Below are positions 4,453 through 6,758 of a stretch of 6,758 nt of DNA, in pieces. Source of the DNA: Gammaproteobacteria bacterium. Lineage in GTDB: Bacteria > Pseudomonadota > Gammaproteobacteria > SG8-11. Under the pieces are notes generated by a model that worked only from the letters and a program-made list of their open reading frames with translations, ran no database searches and was not told where the DNA came from. The translations under genes were made by a program, and so were the position numbers. The DNA lies in the NCBI GenBank assembly GCA_016200445.1, contig JACQEQ010000364.1, forward strand, positions 1 to 6,758, given 5' to 3'. Positions within the stretch are counted from its first letter, which is position 1; the number at the start of each line of letters is the position of its first letter.

Positions 4453-6309
4453 TTACTTCAAGCTGGGTTGATAACGCAGCGTGAGGAAATAATTGCGGCC
4501 GTCTTGGTTGTAGTAGTGTGCGGTTTCGTATCGTTTGTCGAGCAAGTTGCTGGCGCGTGCTTGCAGCATCCATTCCGGTGCGATTGGAAGTTCGACACGT
4601 AGGTCAATGGTGGCGAAACCGCCGAGCCGATCTTTTACAGCAGGGTCGAAATAGTCGTAACGCTTGCCTTCGGCATGCATTGAGGTGGCGACATTGACGA
4701 TTCCAAATCGCCGTCCCAAGTCGATATTCGCGATCTGTCGAGTGCGGCGGGCCAACAGTTCTCCATGATTCACTCCGGGGGAACGATCTTCAGGGTTGAT
4801 AAGGGTGCCATTCGCGGCAATATGCCATTGCTCGACTGTTGCCGATATTGAAGCTTCTAAACCGCGAATACGTACAGTGTCGATATTGTCCGCAATATAG
4901 GAAGGTCCCCGAAATACGATCAAGTTGGTCACATTGGTTTGAAATACGTTGGTGGACCAGCGTCCCCATGAGGTTTTTGCTTCCAAACCAATTTCGGTAC
5001 TACGCGATTTTTCTGGCGCAACGCTCGGGTTGCCATAAATGGGGTAGTACAGATCGTTAAACGAAGGCGCTTTGAATGCGGTCCCGTACGACGCTTTCAC
5101 ACGCATTCCGGCGATGATGTCGTAGCCCCACATCAGATTGCCGGTGTTGTGTCCTTTGAACTGCTCGTTATGATCGCGGCGCGCACTGAGGGCAAGACTG
5201 TGACCGGATAATATGGTTTGGTATTGAGCGAACAGCCCTTTGTTATCACGCGAAGTTACAGTGTATAGCGTATTGCTTTCGAGACTGTCGTCTTGATAAT
5301 CAAGTCCAAGCGTGGTGACTTGCTTTTCCGACGTGGCGATATCATTTTGCAAAGACACGGTATCGCGGCGGGTATCAAACTTGCTGACATAATCGCCATT
5401 CAAATAATTTTTCGTGTTGTCCCAACTACGTCCTGCGACCAAAGTCGTGTGCCAAATCTCAGCGGGAGAAAATTGCAGTTTCCCGCTGAAGACTTGTTGC
5501 ACAAAATCCCCTTCGTTTTGGCCTACGCCGTCATACTGATTTTTGCCTTGAGTGCGCAAGGCAGTTGCCTCTAAATTCGTTCCATCGGCGAAACGGTGTC
5601 CAGCACGCATTGTGGCGGAATGTCTTTTGTAGCCGTCAACGTCGGGTTCGTAGGTATTGCAGCCTCCTCCTTGTGATTCCTCGCTGATATAAGGGGCGCC
5701 ACTACACGCATTGAAGCCGATGGAGTCAAGGTTACTGAGGTTCGCATTGAACCAGCTATCGTCAATCGCGCCGCTAACTCCGGCTTCCAGTTTGTAGGTG
5801 TGATTGCTGCCCGCGCCGGCGCTGAAGCTTGGGGTGACCTGATCTTGACCTTTACGCGTAAATATCTGAATGACGCCGCCAAGAGCTTCCGAACCGTACA
5901 AGCTTGACAAGGGCCCGCGCACGATTTCAATGCGCTCGATCTGATCGATAGGAATGTCTTGTATGGGCGTGGTGCCCGCCGTCGCTGAACCGACTTTGAT
6001 GCCGTCGACCAAAATCAATACGTGGCCAGGATTGGTGCCGCGCATAAAGATGGACGTGTATTTGCCCAGCCCGCCATTGTTGTCGATGTTGATACCGGGA
6101 ACATCACGCAGCGCGTCTTGAACGGACAGAACTTGTGTTCGCTCCAAATCCGCCCGCGTAATCACCGTCACCGACGCTAACGTTGCATCCGCGCTTTGCG
6201 CAGTGCGCGTGGCGGTGACAATGACCGGCGCAGCAGTTTCATCCGCTGCGAAAATTGAAGTACTACCGACGACCAGCAGCGACGCTGCCGACAAATTAAA
6301 CTTACGCAT
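4453..6309 (-). CDS. btuB: TonB-dependent vitamin B12 outer-membrane receptor BtuB
   Basis: A 618-residue receptor, close to the 614 of E. coli BtuB, that imports cobalamin across the outer membrane using TonB energy. Residues 1-21 form a signal peptide ending SIFA before ADE. A TonB box, APVIVTATR (27-35), follows. The plug domain has VQDALRDVPGI (63-73), IFMRGTNPGHVLILVDG (87-103) and ERIEIVRGPLSSLYGSEALG (125-144). The 22-strand barrel includes SYGTAFKAPSFNDLYYP (407-423) and SNLLDKRYE (587-595). Cys202 and Cys217 bracket a loop rich in Gly, Ser and Glu and could form an extracellular disulfide; the next acidic stretch EPDVDG is a candidate calcium site. The C-terminus is YFLTLRYQPSLK: the last aromatic is five residues from the end, so the usual terminal Phe is absent. 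The ATG has GGGAG 6 nt upstream, and the gene lies behind a cobalamin riboswitch. Confidence 0.95.
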   Translation of the reverse strand: MRKFNLSAASLLVVGSTSIFAADETAAPVIVTATRTAQSADATLASVTVITRADLERTQVLSVQDALRDVPGINIDNNGGLGKYTSIFMRGTNPGHVLILVDGIKVGSATAGTTPIQDIPIDQIERIEIVRGPLSSLYGSEALGGVIQIFTRKGQDQVTPSFSAGAGSNHTYKLEAGVSGAIDDSWFNANLSNLDSIGFNACSGAPYISEESQGGGCNTYEPDVDGYKRHSATMRAGHRFADGTNLEATALRTQGKNQYDGVGQNEGDFVQQVFSGKLQFSPAEIWHTTLVAGRSWDNTKNYLNGDYVSKFDTRRDTVSLQNDIATSEKQVTTLGLDYQDDSLESNTLYTVTSRDNKGLFAQYQTILSGHSLALSARRDHNEQFKGHNTGNLMWGYDIIAGMRVKASYGTAFKAPSFNDLYYPIYGNPSVAPEKSRSTEIGLEAKTSWGRWSTNVFQTNVTNLIVFRGPSYIADNIDTVRIRGLEASISATVEQWHIAANGTLINPEDRSPGVNHGELLARRTRQIANIDLGRRFGIVNVATSMHAEGKRYDYFDPAVKDRLGGFATIDLRVELPIAPEWMLQARASNLLDKRYETAHYYNQDGRNYFLTLRYQPSLK

Positions 6310-6372
6310 TTATTTCTCCCGCGCGCACCCGCGCAATCCAACCAAGCTTGAGTTACGGGCACACGGAGGAAC

Positions 6373-6404
6373 AAAAAACGGGAGCAACAGGAGACGGCAC
6401 CCGT
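6373..6404 (-). terminator. Intrinsic terminator of the cobalamin riboswitch
   Basis: On the minus strand ACGGG-T-GC (6404-6397) pairs with GC-T-CCCGT (6385-6378) around an 11-nt loop, giving seven pairs with one T-T mismatch, followed directly by a run of six T (6378-6373). It starts at the base after the last aptamer-side hairpin and lies 64 bp before the btuB ATG. This position fits ligand-dependent premature termination of the operon transcript. Confidence 0.75.
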
Positions 6405-6625
6405 GGTATCGCCCTCCGCAATACCCGACGTACATGCACAGGCCGGTTTCCGGGCTCACGAGCGGGAAGGTCTCCCTGATCCGCGCCTTCCCATGTTTTT
6501 CAACACAGTGGCATGTTGCGGAGCGTTGACTCGTTTACCGTTGCGGGGGCAGCGCCGGGGTAGTTCGTGATGAACGCACCGGCTTCCCGTTTAACCCCGC
6601 GATGTCATGTCGCGGGGAACCTGTA
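6405..6625 (-). ncRNA. Cobalamin riboswitch (5' leader of btuB)
   Basis: The minus-strand leader contains the conserved blocks of the adenosylcobalamin-type aptamer in order. They are GGTTCCCC (6621-6614), TTAAACGGGAAGCCGGTG (near 6602-6585), GCCCCCGCAACGG (6550-6538), GCCACTG (6512-6506), GGGAAGG (near 6492-6486) and the B12 box AGCCCGGAAACCGGCCTG (6456-6439). After the B12 box, GGTATTGC and GCGATACC form an 8-bp hairpin with a GGAGG loop (6425-6405). TTGCGGAG in this hairpin (6421-6414) is perfectly complementary to CTCCGCAA (6523-6516), the expected L5-L13 kissing-loop contact. With a terminator immediately after, binding of cobalamin should reduce transcription of btuB and all genes behind it. 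The outer end of the aptamer is approximate. Confidence 0.95.
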
Positions 6626-6639
6626 GCAATGAGGGGCTG

Positions 6640-6669
6640 ACTCTAGCCGCTGTCGCGATTCAGTGTCAA
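6640..6669 (-). promoter_or_regulatory. Sigma70-like promoter of the B12 operon
   Basis: On the minus strand a consensus -35 TTGACA (6669-6664) is followed after 18 bp by TAGAGT (6645-6640), four of six matches to TATAAT. Transcription would start near 6632, about 10 nt before the first conserved aptamer base, which is where a riboswitch leader should begin. Confidence 0.65.
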
Positions 6670-6690
6670 CGCCAAGAGTCTTCCACTGCA

Positions 6691-6738
6691 AGATGAGCCT
6701 GAACAGGGTCCGTGTTTCCAACACGAGATGAGCCTGAA
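6691..6738. repeat. 13-bp direct repeat flanking a perfect hairpin
   Basis: AGATGAGCCTGAA occurs at 6691-6703 and again at 6726-6738, 35 bp apart start to start. Between them CGTGTT-TCC-AACACG (6711-6725) is a perfect 6-bp inverted repeat with a 3-nt loop, ending at the base before the second copy. There is no T run on either side, so it is not an obvious intrinsic terminator. It lies 22-70 bp upstream of the operon promoter. It could be an operator, the tail of a repeat family, or the edge of a neighbouring unit; the window ends too soon to decide. Confidence 0.55.
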
Positions 6739-6758
6739 GTAAGGATGTCTTGTTGTTC

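Noticed and set aside
6691..6738. CRISPR-like repeat pair
   Set aside because: Only two 13-bp copies, too short for CRISPR repeats, with a hairpin in the spacer and no cas gene in view.

Overview
This window holds most of a vitamin B12 (cobalamin) uptake and conversion operon, all on the minus strand, from a Gram-negative bacterium. A beta- or gammaproteobacterium is most likely, because it combines an outer-membrane TonB-dependent BtuB receptor with a BtuM-type inner-membrane protein. That assignment is an inference from gene content.

Reading in transcription order from the right end: a sigma70-like promoter (about 6640-6669) leads into a cobalamin riboswitch (about 6405-6625) and an intrinsic terminator (6373-6404). 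Then come btuB (6309-4453), btuM (4434-3862), cobB (3865-2549), an inserted block, btuF-like (925-101) and the first 38 codons of cobO/btuR (114-1, running off the window). Native junctions are tight: btuB-btuM is 18 bp apart, btuM-cobB share ATGA, and btuF-cobO overlap by 14 bp. BtuB brings corrinoid across the outer membrane and BtuM probably across the inner membrane. The BtuF-like protein binds corrinoid. CobB amidates the a and c side chains of the corrin ring, and CobO/BtuR adenosylates the cobalt.

The unusual part is between cobB and btuF. About 1.65 kb of lower-GC DNA carries a HicBA toxin-antitoxin pair and an FRG-domain gene that appears internally shortened. It separates the intact cobB from btuF. 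Immediately in front of btuF lies a second copy of the cobB 3' end (about 922-1050), whose stop codon still overlaps the btuF start as ATGA. This is the fossil of an original cobB-btuF junction. The aligned 99 bp differ at ten positions, all third codon positions, nine of them synonymous. The two copies therefore seem to have diverged as working genes before being brought together, which argues for import of a foreign cobB allele end with the cassette rather than a simple in-place duplication.

Beyond the promoter, the right end (6691-6738) has a 13-bp direct repeat flanking a small perfect hairpin, of unknown role.
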